From Apteryx mantelli (Eukaryota; Chordata; Aves; Apterygiformes; Apterygidae), in NCBI RefSeq assembly GCF_036417845.1, contig NC_089980.1:50094501-50158500 (forward strand): a DNA stretch of 64,000 bases. The letters run 5' to 3'. The translations under genes were made by a program, and so were the position numbers. Positions 24,170-36,642 of this stretch are shown piece after piece. The notes beneath the pieces were generated by a model. The model did not search any database. It was not told where the DNA came from and worked only from the letters and a program-made list of their open reading frames with translations. Every line of letters starts with the position of its first letter. Within the stretch, counting starts at the first letter, position 1.

Positions 24170-24490
24170 GATAACCGCTTCTGGCCAGCCGGAGCAGGGC
24201 TGTCAGGGCTGGAAGGGCTGTCCCGGCACGGCGCGGCCGCCGCGGCCCCCCACCAGCCCTGCCAGAGCCCCCATCTGCCGGTTGCCACAGTAACCGAGGG
24301 CCGCCGACTGCACTCGGCAGTGCCGGCGGGAGATGCAGCCGGCGGCGGCGCGGTGCTGTGCGGTGCCACGCGCAGGCCCCCACGCTGCTGGCGAGCGGCG
24401 GCACTGGGGCACAGCTCCTGCCGCTCGCCGGCTGCAGGGAGTCCCCTCAGGAGGACACCGCCATGCTCGCTCGAAGGAGAGGGCATGCTA
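24170..24490. promoter_or_regulatory. Intragenic CpG-rich island
   Basis: About 300 bases with very high GC and dense CpG (for example cggcacggcgcggccgccgcgg) stand out in an otherwise AT-rich intron. Such islands usually mark promoters or enhancers. No SDCCAG8 exon is here, and none of the overlapping open frames resembles a known protein. It could be the start of an antisense or sense non-coding RNA, an alternative promoter for a short SDCCAG8 product encoding only the last coiled-coil exons, or a GC-rich relic. Confidence 0.6.
24390..24429. repeat. GC-rich hairpin in the CpG island
   Basis: GGCGAGCGGC (24390-24399) and GCCGCTCGCC (24420-24429) are exact reverse complements, forming a 10-bp arm with a 20-base loop. 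Confidence 0.8.
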
Positions 24491-26296
24491 TCACGCAGAA
24501 AGCTGCATTAAAAAACAGCATTTCCCTTTTTTTGGCAACACAATAGCGCCAGCCTCTCGGTTTCTGATGGCGCTTCCACAAGGCATGTGGTGGCCAGCAG
24601 GCGACACGGCGCCCCAGCACTGCTTTCCCGCAGGGAGAATGGGCAGCAACGCGACAGGCGTCCAGGAGGCCCCAGCGACACAGCTGAAGGGGACCCTGCC
24701 CCAAAATGAGGGCAGCTTCAGATACAGCAAACAGCCATTTGGTAATCTTAAGTATTTCTAACATACTATGAATTTTAACAGCAAATGCAGGATTAAAAAT
24801 AAGTTGACTTTAAATAAAAAGGGAACAAGCCCATTAGAAAAGGAAACAAAATGCAGTAGACTCCATCAGCACACTTCTGCCCACGATTATCATTTTTTTT
24901 CAGGCCATCCTGCAAATTTTCTATCATGTACTAAAATGATAGAAAGTGTTTAAGTTGTGGCTTTTCACAGATAATATCCTTTAACGTACTGTGACACAAT
25001 TAAGCTTGCATATTCAAATACCCAAGAGCTAGGAAATGCTGGAGTGAAGTTTTTCTACATAACTTCTCCTACCTCTTCGGCTGCTCCTCCGCAGTCATCC
25101 ACCACGAGCCTGCTCACATTTTCGCTTCTTTAATAGCCAGGCTCTCATTTCCACAGCCGGCTGTGAACAAAATGTACCCTCTAGTCTCCATATCCTCTTC
25201 CTGAAATCATTTCAATCCCCCTCTCTGCTTTGGCCCATCCTGCGTCAACAGGGTGGCCGCACACAGGAACCAAGGGCGATTCTCTGCCCGCAGCACAGTC
25301 CTGCACCCAGCCCATCTACCCGCTCAGGGTCAACACTCTGCCTCAAGCAATTTGGGCATTTTCAACAAAACTTTTCTATTTCATAGAATTACATACATAT
25401 GTTCTTGAAATGACTGGACGGTTTCAGCCTAAACTATAATTTTTGGCAGGCCTAATAAAATTAAGAAGGAAATTCAGCAGTGTCTTCAAACAAGAAGCAT
25501 CACACAACCTTAGCTATCAACTCTGGTGATCGCAACTAGCTCTTGGCACAGATAAAGCAGGCACTGCCGCAGGTAGCCTCCTGCAGTAAATCAGTGATGA
25601 GGCCTGCTTTGTCTGTGTGAGGGTCCTGGAAGGCCAGCCTGACCGCCGCGGGACGGACCGAGGTGTGCGGCCCGCTGGTGCACGCTCACGGGGAGAGAGG
25701 ACTGATCTGTTTCAGCAGCTGCAACTGCCGCCCCAGCGAATCTCACTCCCCACCCCTCTGCTGTGACAGCAGTTTGGGTCCCCTCCACTTCCCTGCTCAG
25801 CTCCGCCATGTTTCTCTCGCCCCTTTCTGTGGTGGAAGCAACGCTGTTTTTTTCCTTAAGGCAGCAAAATTCAAATTTACCACCTCTTCAGATCTTGAGC
25901 CAGCTCTGTGAACAACTAGGAAACTTAAAGCCAGTAGTAAAAACTGGTTCTCATATAAGCACCTACACTCTCACTGTGGTTTGCAATATTCACAAATTCA
26001 CACAGTAAATTCTGAAGCAAATAGGTAAGAGTCTATAAATTTAGAAATGTGGACACAGGAAGAATTATAACCCAAAGTTTCACTGTTGCCCTAAATTCCT
26101 ATTTACTTAGGATCTTGAGCCATAGATCAGGACCTTGAGACAACCTTGAGCCATCAACATCTCAGAGAAGGCAAGTCCTCATATGTTTCCAAAATTTAAA
26201 GGGGAATATCTATATTGTCTATCCTTCAAATAAACTCCACTCTCCCTTCTAGCTTCAAAAGCAAAACACCATGACCCACCCTTTCTCGTGTTAAAA

Positions 26297-26316
26297 AATA
26301 ATAATAATAATAATAT
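26297..26316. repeat. (AAT)n microsatellite
   Basis: About six AAT units embedded in an A-rich stretch. Confidence 0.85.
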
Positions 26317-27511
26317 AAAAAAAATCAAAATAAAGACATAACAGTGAGGAGGAACTAGCTAGAGCGAACAAGTCTCCTGAGTTCTGTCCCATTTAAGTCC
26401 TGACTTCTAATAAGACATGGGGAGACAGTTCATGGCACATTAGACAAGGTTTCTGTGCAGTTTCCCACCCATATGAAACTGGTACCAAAATTCTGTTGCC
26501 ATCGAAAAGGCCAAGACACTCAAGTTTTGAAAGATGTGGAATGCAATCAAAACCACTTATGGTTTAGTGAGGTAAGCACTTGCCTACACACCAGGCAGAA
26601 CAGACACATCCAACTTAAGTGAACAGATGGTAACCTGAGGTTAATATCCCATGCATGGTTTGGAACCAGATGCCTACAACAAAAACATCCACGTTTCACC
26701 ATGAAACCTTTGACTCAGGTGGTTCTCTATCCCTTAAGAGGAATTTTTAATGTTTGTTAGGTGACCTCAACATTTCCTCTTACTAAGGGCACTCTTAATT
26801 TTTCCACACACATTTTAAGAAGTGCCAGCATTACATTTTCTCCAAGAAAATAGCAATCTGATCATCCATAATAACAATTACAAATAAATAGGGTTTAATT
26901 GGAAGCTGACATAGGAACAGTAGCTTCTCCTTTGTTTTAGATTTCATCACTGACTATTAAAACGTATTTTCACTTCCACAGCTGGTCCAACAGGTTAAGC
27001 AAATAGATCATGTAGGAAACCTGAGTCTGGATCTATTCTTGGGCTTCCAAGAGAAGAATGCTATAGAGGGAACATTATCAGCCTGCTCTTTAGTAGGGGG
27101 GTGTAGCAGCTGGGCTTAGCTGATACGATAGTCACTTTACCTCCTGGGTTTTGACAGGAAGGAAACAATTAAAAGAGAAAGGATGGCAGGCCATAAAAGA
27201 TATGGGTGAAAGCTTCATTAATGTCTACTTGTGTTTGAATCTCTAGGTGGAAGAAGAGTTTTTTCCTCTTTTAAGGGAATTCAAAATAATACAATCTGTA
27301 ATAAGAACTCTGGATAAGGTTTGCTCTAGAGAAAAATAGTTCTGGTTACTATGTTCTGCCCATTGCTGGAAGATGTTTAATAAAATGATTATCCAAACCA
27401 TTTAGACTGACTATTCACTTAAAATGCTGTAAAATACCTTGGGGAAAAAAAGGAGACAGGGCTTGCAGCAGATAATGGTATAGAATTATAATGAATCTTT
27501 TAGTCAGCTGC

Positions 27512-27513
<2 letters not shown>

Positions 27514-27542
<29 letters not shown>
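27514..27542. repeat. Poly(T) run, 29 bases
   Basis: 29 uninterrupted T on the plus strand, equal to poly(A) in the SDCCAG8 sense. No retroposed body is recognisable next to it. Confidence 0.9.
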
Positions 27543-27544
<2 letters not shown>

Positions 27545-27717
27545 TATGTTCACCTCTCCTTGATTTTGTTATGTGCCTAGCAGAACAGAGACTGCACAAC
27601 TTCCCAGTTAGGGAACAGAATCTTGATGATGTTAAGAGAATGCATATCTTATCAAGGTTTTAAAAGTGACCTCTAGTATATATAGGGATCATTCCACAAG
27701 GTACATATATGCATTAC

Positions 27718-27793
27718 TGAAATATTTTTGCCTGCATTTATCTTACTAGGAACTGTTGTACCTAGTAAGATAAATGCAGGCAAAATTATTTCA
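27718..27793. repeat. Near-perfect 36-bp inverted repeat with 4-nt loop
   Basis: The arms 27718-27753 and 27758-27793 pair at 34 of 36 positions, with a T-T mismatch at 27725/27786 and an A-A mismatch at 27751/27760, around the loop tgtt. The core arm is ttttgcctgcatttatctta on the left. As RNA from either strand this forms a long hairpin of roughly pre-miRNA size; as DNA it could extrude a cruciform. Such near-identity with a tiny loop also fits a recent template-switch mutation. No terminal signals of a known transposon family were recognised. Confidence 0.9.
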
Positions 27794-30700
27794 TTCCATT
27801 TTCCCTATTACTGATCACAATTCCTCGTTTCTCTTGTTACCAGACAAACATGAACTTTTATAGACTGCTAGTTGGTGTCCACACAAAACAATCACCATAT
27901 TTATTTGACTCTGAGACACTGAGAATTTTTTAGTGCAATCCGCCCAATCTGAACTCTTTCCTTCAGAAACACTTTGCCTTTAAAAAGAAATTCCCAGCAT
28001 GAACCTCATCAGAAGCGACATGTAACAGACAGTACATGTGGTGTTTGGGCAGGCGACAAGAGAATTGAAAAAGAAGTCTTTACTTCTTCTATTCCATGGC
28101 ATGTGCAGAATGTACATGTGGCCCAAGCTGACATCAGGCACTTAAAGCAAAAAAACCTGATAAAAGCATCAGCTTCTGTTAACTTACTTTTTCAGTCATT
28201 GTCTTAATTTAAAAAACGCTACTGCTAGAAAGGATAGTGCAGCTGAGCTACAACTGCTTCGGTTGTTTCTGACAGTTGCAATTACAGACTAACAGAACAG
28301 CTTTGGGTTCAGTCCTGCAGTCCTCACTGAGCCCAGACTCTAGGAGCAATTAGCAAGGACCACAGGCACGACATTACTGAGAACATAAAGCCTCCGCTTG
28401 TTTATGTCTATAGCTATTAGTATCTTCATTTGAAAGGTAAAATATTTCCCATTAACAACCCTGTAAATGAGAGCTCAATAATGCCACATATAGTTTTCAT
28501 AATAAATCATGTCTGATTCAGTTACCTGCAAGGGAGTCTTCCCAGTTTAATACTTACGTACCATAGTCCCTCAAAAGTGTTCTTCAACATAAAAACAAGG
28601 CTGCTCTACTGTATAGTTTGACTGCTATAAAAATAAACTATAAAAATAACAAAGTGTTAAATATCCACGTAGGTTTCACTCATTAGTTTCTTTGCTTAAA
28701 CCCCATCACCCTTATTTTCCACATCAGAGGTGCAAACATGCCCCTCTTTTCAGCATCATCTTAAAAAAGTCATTTGACCCATGGGCTCTGGCTGGCTACA
28801 CACACTCGCTTATTTTCAGGGTTCACACGGGGTTACTGTGATTTTCATAAGTTACAGTGAAAGTAATGGTAGATGCAGATTTGTCTGGAGTGCACTTTTA
28901 GGCTTGTGTCATAAAAGAGGAGAAATATGACGTTAGGTTGGTGACAGAGATGATTCTTCTGTGACGCCTATTCAAATAGATGTTTTCCATACAAGGGCCC
29001 GCTCCTCTCCACACAGACCAGATTGCCTCCATTTGTCAATGTATCCCAAGCCAGATTATTTCCCTTCAAATAAAGTTCTATTGCACATGTCCATTTTCCA
29101 AGCTTATTCCCTCTAGGAAACAAAAACAGGACTGGCAGGAACACACTGCGTGGGGATACGGAGAACAGGCTGGGAAGCAGGTCACGCCAGTAGATAAGGT
29201 GAGCAGAGGAACCCAGGATGTGCCTGAAGAGATGCAGGGAAATCAGAGCTGCGCTCTGACACGCATGGATTTACTCAAGGGACCTGAGGAGGTCTCAGTC
29301 TCTGCTTCACCGTTAGTGCTGGCTGGCCGAACGTGTGCGCTCTGACCTCATGGGGAGCTGCCGCTGTCAGGCAGTGCAGCACTTCGGCCCAGCCCCAAGG
29401 TCCTTGGCTCACTCCGTGTGCCATAACGCAGCTCTGCGGAGACTGGAGGGAGAGGCACAGTGTCACTGAAATGTCGACTGGGGTGGGGGGAGGGCAACAT
29501 GGAAGACCAAAGGTGGGGGAGAGAGCAAGGGATACAGAGACAGATGTTGCACTGGGAAGGGCTGAGAGGAAAGGAATTGCATGCTGAGAAACCAGAGGTC
29601 AGGAAACAGAAAAAGCAGGAGGATCTGAGCTGCATTGGCAGCTGACCTTTATGAAGGTCAGCTCTTGTGAATACAGACAACCACTCCATGTTTTGTTTTA
29701 AACCGTTAAAAACACAGTGAATTTGCATGTGAAGTTTCTGAAAACCACAATTGTTTAGGAGCACTGAAGGAAAACAGCAAAGCATTTCAGAAAAAATACA
29801 TCTTAAAAATGATTCTCTGTAAGAATATTTTGGGATGTAAATATATTAGTTCAGTTGCACTCTGAATTTACTGTACCAAGCTTAAAGGCTGAGCTCAATC
29901 ATTACTACAAAATAGAGGAATTTTATTCCTGCTTTAAAGGCAAATATAATTATAGTTATCTTTTGAATAACCATTAAACCCTCCACAGTGAGGAATACGA
30001 CTGTAACCAGGCGGTTTGGAGATGAGCATCATCACACCCAGATCACAGCCAGTGGGAAGGGTCAGTTCTGCCCTCCTGGTGATGGCGGCTTAGCTCGTGG
30101 GTGAGAACAGCTTCTAGTGTCCCCGCAACAGCGGCGCAGGGCTGTCAGAAGCACCAGACAAAAGGAGCCCATAGCCACCTCCAGCCTGGCTTTCCCATGC
30201 CCCAGCGCCGCACATCAGCCAGTGGTCACCAGACCCTGCACAGGCATCCCCCCCAGTAAGACTACTGGTGCTCTCCAGCAGAAGAACGCATTATGCCCAG
30301 AACTGTGTGCACACACACTCTCTTCTTGCTCCACAGTATTTTAATTATTGCCAGAAAGTTCAGCAAAACTATTAGGCTTTTCTTTGCTACAAGTGGCAGT
30401 AGAAGTTACTCATTTTCTTGACACATCTTCAGTGCATGTAAGAAAGGAACCGTTCTCCTTAGATTACATGAAAAGTTCTTGCTTAATTTTGTTAGGTCAG
30501 TTATCCTTTTCCTCATATTACTTCCCCATATTGTATTCTTTTGTGCTAAATAACAGCAAAAGTTCTACGAAACAAGCACTGGAATAGGAAGTTCAAAAGT
30601 CTTGATACATTTCTGGGTGCTGAATGTTCTCACTCACATAAGTAGTTGGGCAATTAAAATTAAATGCCTAAAATTATTAGTGGTAAATTAAGAGAATAAA

Positions 30701-31019
30701 GCTGCATCTCTGTATTTAAAAAGACAGACATGGGTTTTGTTTTCCTAAGTAGAGATAAAGAAGATGAACACATGAGCAAAATGAGGAGCAAGAAATCCTC
30801 CTATTATTAATCAATTACTCGTCCTTTAGACTCGGTAACTTGTGATACTGCTGCTTCAGCATAAACAAACCATTATTCATAACTCACTGTTAGGAAACCT
30901 TCACAGAGGAATTCACTTCTCTGAATGAAACATGCACTTTTCATAATGTGTACCACTACGTTAGTGAACTCGCATGCTAATAGTGTAGAGCAAAGACTGA
31001 ATTTCTGAGCGAATCGGGA

Positions 31020-31215
31020 GGTTCAGCAGATGATCCAGGAGCGCCATAGGCCCCCACGGGGAGGTCACCAGTTCGACTCCAGCCCTCCTAAGCATCGACT
31101 GCAAAGGCTGTCTGGTGCCTGTCGAAGAGGTGCTGGTGGTCTCAGCACAGCTCCTAGTGGACAACTATCCACCTCGCATGTGGCTCAGAGGCTGAGGCTA
31201 AGTAATGAACAGGTC
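31020..31215 (+). repeat. Possible tRNA-derived SINE remnant
   Basis: A GC-richer island contains gttcgactcc (31072-31081), which resembles the RNA polymerase III B box GGTTCGAnTCC. It is preceded by ggaggtcacca and followed by an unrelated-looking body. No convincing A box or intact tRNA fold was found, so this is only a hint. Confidence 0.2.
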
Positions 31216-34200
31216 GACAGAATGCACCCAAGTCTCCCTCCTGAGGGAGGCTACTTTTGGTGAGTGTTGAAAAACATATGCAGGCTTGAGCAGGGGGGCA
31301 TGAAGGCAGCTCAGGAAAAAGCATGTACTGCTGTAACTAAACTGCAGGTTAAGCTGAAGACTGCTGTTTCCTAAGCTCCAGATAAGGAGCCTTCTGGACA
31401 GTAAGGAAAAAAAAAATCAAGAGGAAAAAAAGAGCACTAATTGCAGTTTTACTTCTAAATTATTGAGATTTTAGGCTAAATTAGAACAGCATTCATCTCA
31501 GTTTAAGATAATATATTTTCCAGCAAAGATCCTCAGTAGGGAAGATACTTCTGTAGTTAATGGTTTGTTTCTAACGTCTCTGAAACCACAATGTAAGTAT
31601 TTATCTATGAATGAGTATTTCAGTTTTCTTCGTGTTATGTCCTTGAATAAAAATCATGATGTGCTATCATAATGCACTTAAAGTCTCTTCAAATAAAATA
31701 ATCCAGTTTTATTGAAACAAACAGTATCGGTGAGATAAACCTGCACTTGCAGGTATACCTAGCAGCATAACGTCATCGATACACGCAGAGGAGTTTAGAC
31801 TTCTATTGTGTGACAGCGGGGGAACAGCTCAAACCTACTTCTGTTACAGATCTAGATACAAAAGCTTTCTTCCTGATCCAGAATAACTCCCATGAGCTGT
31901 GATGTGAACTAGGGAGACTCCCGTAATACCAGTCCACGCGCGCATGCACACACACAAAAGGGCCCAATCCTGTATTACTAAAAACAAAAGGAATTTTGCC
32001 TTTGATAGGAGCAGACCCCTTGTTGCATAAAGAGCAACTTGTCAAACAGAATACGAATGCCAAGCTGGTACATTATAGCCCCGAGCATAATAGCCCCAAT
32101 CTTGTTTTTAACAAAGTACATCCCAGAGAGAGCAGTTTCCCCCCCAAATCTGGGCATCCGCTACAAATTGAATGAATCAGTTCTCAGAGCGTTCACAAAG
32201 GATGCAGCAAATTTGCAGAAGGGCACAAGCTTCTCATTTTAAACAGAGGGAAACTGTATGTTTTCCTTATAAAAAATGAGGGTGTGAAAAAAAAGCTAAA
32301 CACACAATACCTCTCTTTAACGTCTGAAGTTCAGAGTTTGATCTCCAAGTTTCCAGTACATTAAAAGAAGAACACAGAATAATGATATAAAAATCCTTCA
32401 CAAAAAAACAACAAGCAAGGATGAAGCAGTACCCGCCTGGGGGCCAATTGCCTCTCCAGCAGCGGTAAGGCTGTTACTAGGCTTGCAGTACCATTTGTTC
32501 CATTACACAATCTCCTGAAGCCTTTTACAGAGAGCTAAAACAACTGCCTGTACCAACACGACACATGGCTTTCCATCCCGACTCTTTGCTAATCCAGACG
32601 CTCCAACCATCTTTCTTTAAGATGCCATATGGTTGGCAGAAGCCTGTAGATCTAGCAGCACATCTGCTTGTATGTTACTTCTCCCCTCCAACTCCCCCCT
32701 CCACACCACAAAAGAGAGAGCAAATAATTATTTAACATGTAACTGGTTAAACTGCATTTAAAGAGGACAGGAATTATTTAGCTCTAGATATTTAAAAAAT
32801 ATATGTTGTTGCAGATCATTTGTCTATCAGCGATTTCAAATACAGAGAAACAAAACAAAGAAATGAAAGGCACATGGGCGAAATGATTGCTACATTTGAA
32901 TTATTTAAATGACTGCCATTTCAGACCTTATGCCCTAAGATTTATTTCCTGCATTACCATGCCACTGAAGAAGGGGCAGAATTTGCTCTCTGCTTTTGTC
33001 AGAGGTGAATCAGACAAGCACACTAAGAAACTATAATACACCAAACCATGCTTTGTTAGCAAGCGGAGTGAGTCTGTATGCTAATGACTCTGCATGAATA
33101 CACTGACACACTGATTTTTTTGTATGATGAGCAAAGATTATTGACACTGTTGAAATCCCGGTTGCACTAGCATGCAGGCATCCAGGTTGTCTTTTCAGAA
33201 TCTAGACGTTAGTAAGACAGGCTGCAAAAATAGTTTCGTTTGTGATAAGTTATCATTTGACCATTTATGACAAAATTGACTGTCACAGTAAAGCAAATAT
33301 ACACTTTGGAGCCTGAAATTAAAAAAAAAAAAATCCGTAGAACATAGGAACTGTAAATAAATGCTCCTATAAAACTCTCATCGACCACTCTGTGATGAAT
33401 AACGATCTCAGTTAACGAAGGACAAGCAGATATGGAAATGTGTAAGGACAGACGGCACTGCAATTCTGTCTGCTGAGGATTTGCAGCACCTTTTGTTCAG
33501 AAACACTAATTCCTCATTCAACTTTTCATACATCAGTAAAATAAGACATCAAAGAGAGAAAAGATAACAGCTCTATCTCAAATGTTGCTCACATGTATTG
33601 TTCATGTGATTATCTGTGCAGAGAAAAGCAGAAGGTAGCAAAAGGAAACATGAAGCACGTGTATGTTCTAGTATTTTTCAGGAAGAATAGAAACTCTACA
33701 TATATTTGCCTCCAAACAGCTTTCCCACACCAACTTTCCATTATAATGAGCACAGAACATTCCACTACCTTAATAAAAACAGCTTTTGATACAATATAGG
33801 AATGCTGCTTCTAGACTAAATAACACATACATTTTTTCCTTCACCTATTTAAGAGCTAGAGTTCCTAAACAAATGTTGGGGAGACCATGTCCTACCATCA
33901 GAAAGAGAGCAGACCGATGCTGAGGCTTTGGTTCAAACCAGCATTTCTGAGGATGCAAAACTCAGTTTCTAAGCAGATTATTTTATGGTTAGTATTTTCC
34001 ATCTTTTCATCTCTGTCTCAAGGTTATTTTAAATTTCACCAAAATTACTTCGGATATTTTTATATCAAAAACAAAACAAAAAGTGCCACTCTCTCCTCCC
34101 ATAGTCATCCATAAATCCACTTTTTCTTTTTTTTTTCTTTAAAAAAAAGATGACAGAAGTTCAAAACACACTTGAATTTCAAAATGTAAAATGTGGCAAT

Positions 34201-34804
34201 GTATTCAATGATGTAGCAATTTAGCTCAGTTTAAATTTGATAGAGGGCTGGATTTACCAGCTATAATAGATAAAGAACTCTATAGAGGATGTCTACAGTA
34301 ACAAAAAATGTTCATAAATAGGTACAGGTTAAGATTTTAGTTAGTTATACACATACTGTTTGAAATTTACAAATTCTGAAGCTACGTAAATGTAAAAAAA
34401 CAAAAAACAAGGAACAAAAAAAAAGCCCGGAAACAACCCAAACCCTCTTGGATGAGTCTCTCTCAAACCTGGTTTGGTTCACATACAGTTCTGCTCATTA
34501 GTCAACTTTCATTTCAGGTGTTAATGCCCAGGCTTAGCCACCTTCCCCAATCTTCTTTGAGAAGTCTGGGAAAACAGAGAGAATTTTTCCCAACCATCTG
34601 ATTTTACGTGTGTTAATTTTCTTCATTTCCCTTCACAGACGGGTGGAGAACTGGAGAGAGATTTTCCTCTTTGCATTTTTCTGAAGCATCCTCAATAAAC
34701 TGAACAGGCATTTTTAGACCCATTAAGTAATATTTATTCATTAGGTTGCTTTGGATACCAAAGCAATAATCCAGCAGGATTTGTGATTTATGAATTCATC
34801 AGGC

Positions 34805-34826
34805 AAAAAAAAAAAAAAAAAAAAAA
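34805..34826. repeat. Poly(A) run, 22 bases
   Basis: 22 uninterrupted A; no retrocopy recognised upstream. Confidence 0.9.
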
Positions 34827-35000
34827 TCTATATTCACATTCAGTATTTCTCAGAACATCAGCTGTGACAGAAGGTCCAAAAGAAGATGTGCTTGAAGAGC
34901 TGTCACACAGGCTCCCATACCCCATTTCAGTCCACCGTCAGCAATTTTTAGAGAGCGCTCCCCTCAGTAAAAGCCCATACAGGCATCCTCCATAACATCA

Positions 35001-35036
35001 GAAACTGAGGCACAGAAATGGAGGAGCTGGCCTACA
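35001..35036 (-). repeat. Possible MIR-like SINE fragment
   Basis: gaaactgaggcacagaaatg followed by gaggagctggcc resembles the reverse complement of the MIR/CORE-SINE segment CTGTGCCTCAGTTTCC. It is very short, so it is uncertain. Confidence 0.25.
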
Positions 35037-36612
35037 GAAGTCCTTTGGAGTCTGTGAAATATGCATTGCATTAAGGTTTTCAGAATTTAAATTTACTGTG
35101 AGCATTGCTCATAAGCACTGTGGTGGGAAGCAAAACATACGGCGCTAGATTTGGGCACAACAGAGAAAGTGGACTTTGTATGCTCGCGTATCTTTACCTT
35201 CTTGTCCCAGAACAGGTCAATGAGTAGAAACCACAGGTGAAGTCTTGGCCAAGACCTAGTGCAAACTGACAATTGTAGAAGTAATATGAAATGCTGTGTG
35301 CTTCTTTATTGCTTATAGACTAACAAAAAATAATATACTTTGTTCTCTTAACAAACAAGGGAAAATTAAGAAGGTTCTGTGTCCGTCAAGAGCTTCTCCC
35401 ATTAATGCAGAGTCCTTACACTGCTTCTTACAGACACTCACCCTTCAGGGTTTCCAGGCAAAAGCTCCAATGAGTTCACTGGATTGCAGTTTGAACCATT
35501 TAAGAAAAGGATTAGCCCTGATGAAGAATTCATTAATGTTTCTGAACAAACAGCCATAGCTATAAATGCAAAACAAATGTTTTAATTTTCAAAGCAGAAA
35601 CAATTCTTATGCTTATTCAGTGTTTGTGGTATTCATATTTTAGGTATACCTGAAATATCTGATATTAATAAATAATTGTAAATCATCCACCCAGGTTTAT
35701 GGGGCACTTTACTAATTTGTAGAAACAATACTTTTTTTTTCCTTTTTGGGGGATAAAGAAAGAAAAATTGGGATTTGAAAGCAAAACACCCCTTTGATCT
35801 GGAAAGAACTATGTGGAGAAGGAAGGGCATTAGCAGGAGAATTTCTTCCTCCATAACTACATGAAGGCACTTACAGCTACCATTATCATAACAGAAACCA
35901 TAGAACCATTACATTGAAAAACGATCAGATTTAATATTTTCTTTTGGAATTACCATTTTAGTATCATTTCTAGTTAGTGGTGACTTCATGTATTTAATTT
36001 TAAGGACACAATAAAAAAATACATCTTTCAGAGAAATTAAGTAATCAATAAGGCATCTGAAAGATTTAAGTTAGCAAATTTTCTGCAAATTTAGTATTCA
36101 AACTATTCCAATGAAATTGGGTTTACCACTATAGCTCTTAGGTATTATCTGATCATATTTAATAATTAGGGTGGTTCTTCTGAATTGCCTAGGTGCTTAT
36201 TACACTTATATGTATTAAACAATAAGAAACAACCAGGATTTTTGTTTTTCTATTTTTTTGTTTTAAATAGGAGCCCCACAAGTTTGCATTTTGTTTGTTT
36301 GCATATTCAAAAGCTTGTCATTGAATTGAAAAGAACCTTTATGGGTTAAATAACAGAAAATAGACCAACTGCAAAAATATCTAAGAATATTTAACATTTT
36401 TAGTTTTGCAGTACTGAAGTTCCAAATTTACACCAGTGTCACAGCCCTGGAACTACCCTTATGTGGGCTTTTAAACTTTGCCTTTCTTCATCCTACACAT
36501 GGAGATCATGAAGGTATTCAGCCTCCACAAAGCAGTTTGTAACATACAAAGTGCATGTGAAGAACAAATCTCCCAGATGTATTATTACTTATTCAATAAG
36601 AACATATATTTT

Positions 36613-36642
36613 ATATATGTATATTTTAGTATATACATATAT
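36613..36642. repeat. AT-rich inverted repeat
   Basis: atatatgtatat (36613-36624) and atatacatatat (36631-36642) are exact reverse complements with a 6-base loop. Confidence 0.8.

Noticed and set aside
24147-24764. Several overlapping open frames across the CpG island on both strands
   Set aside because: GC-rich DNA lacks stop codons. The Ala/Arg/Gly/Pro-rich translations are typical by-products and no frame is favoured.
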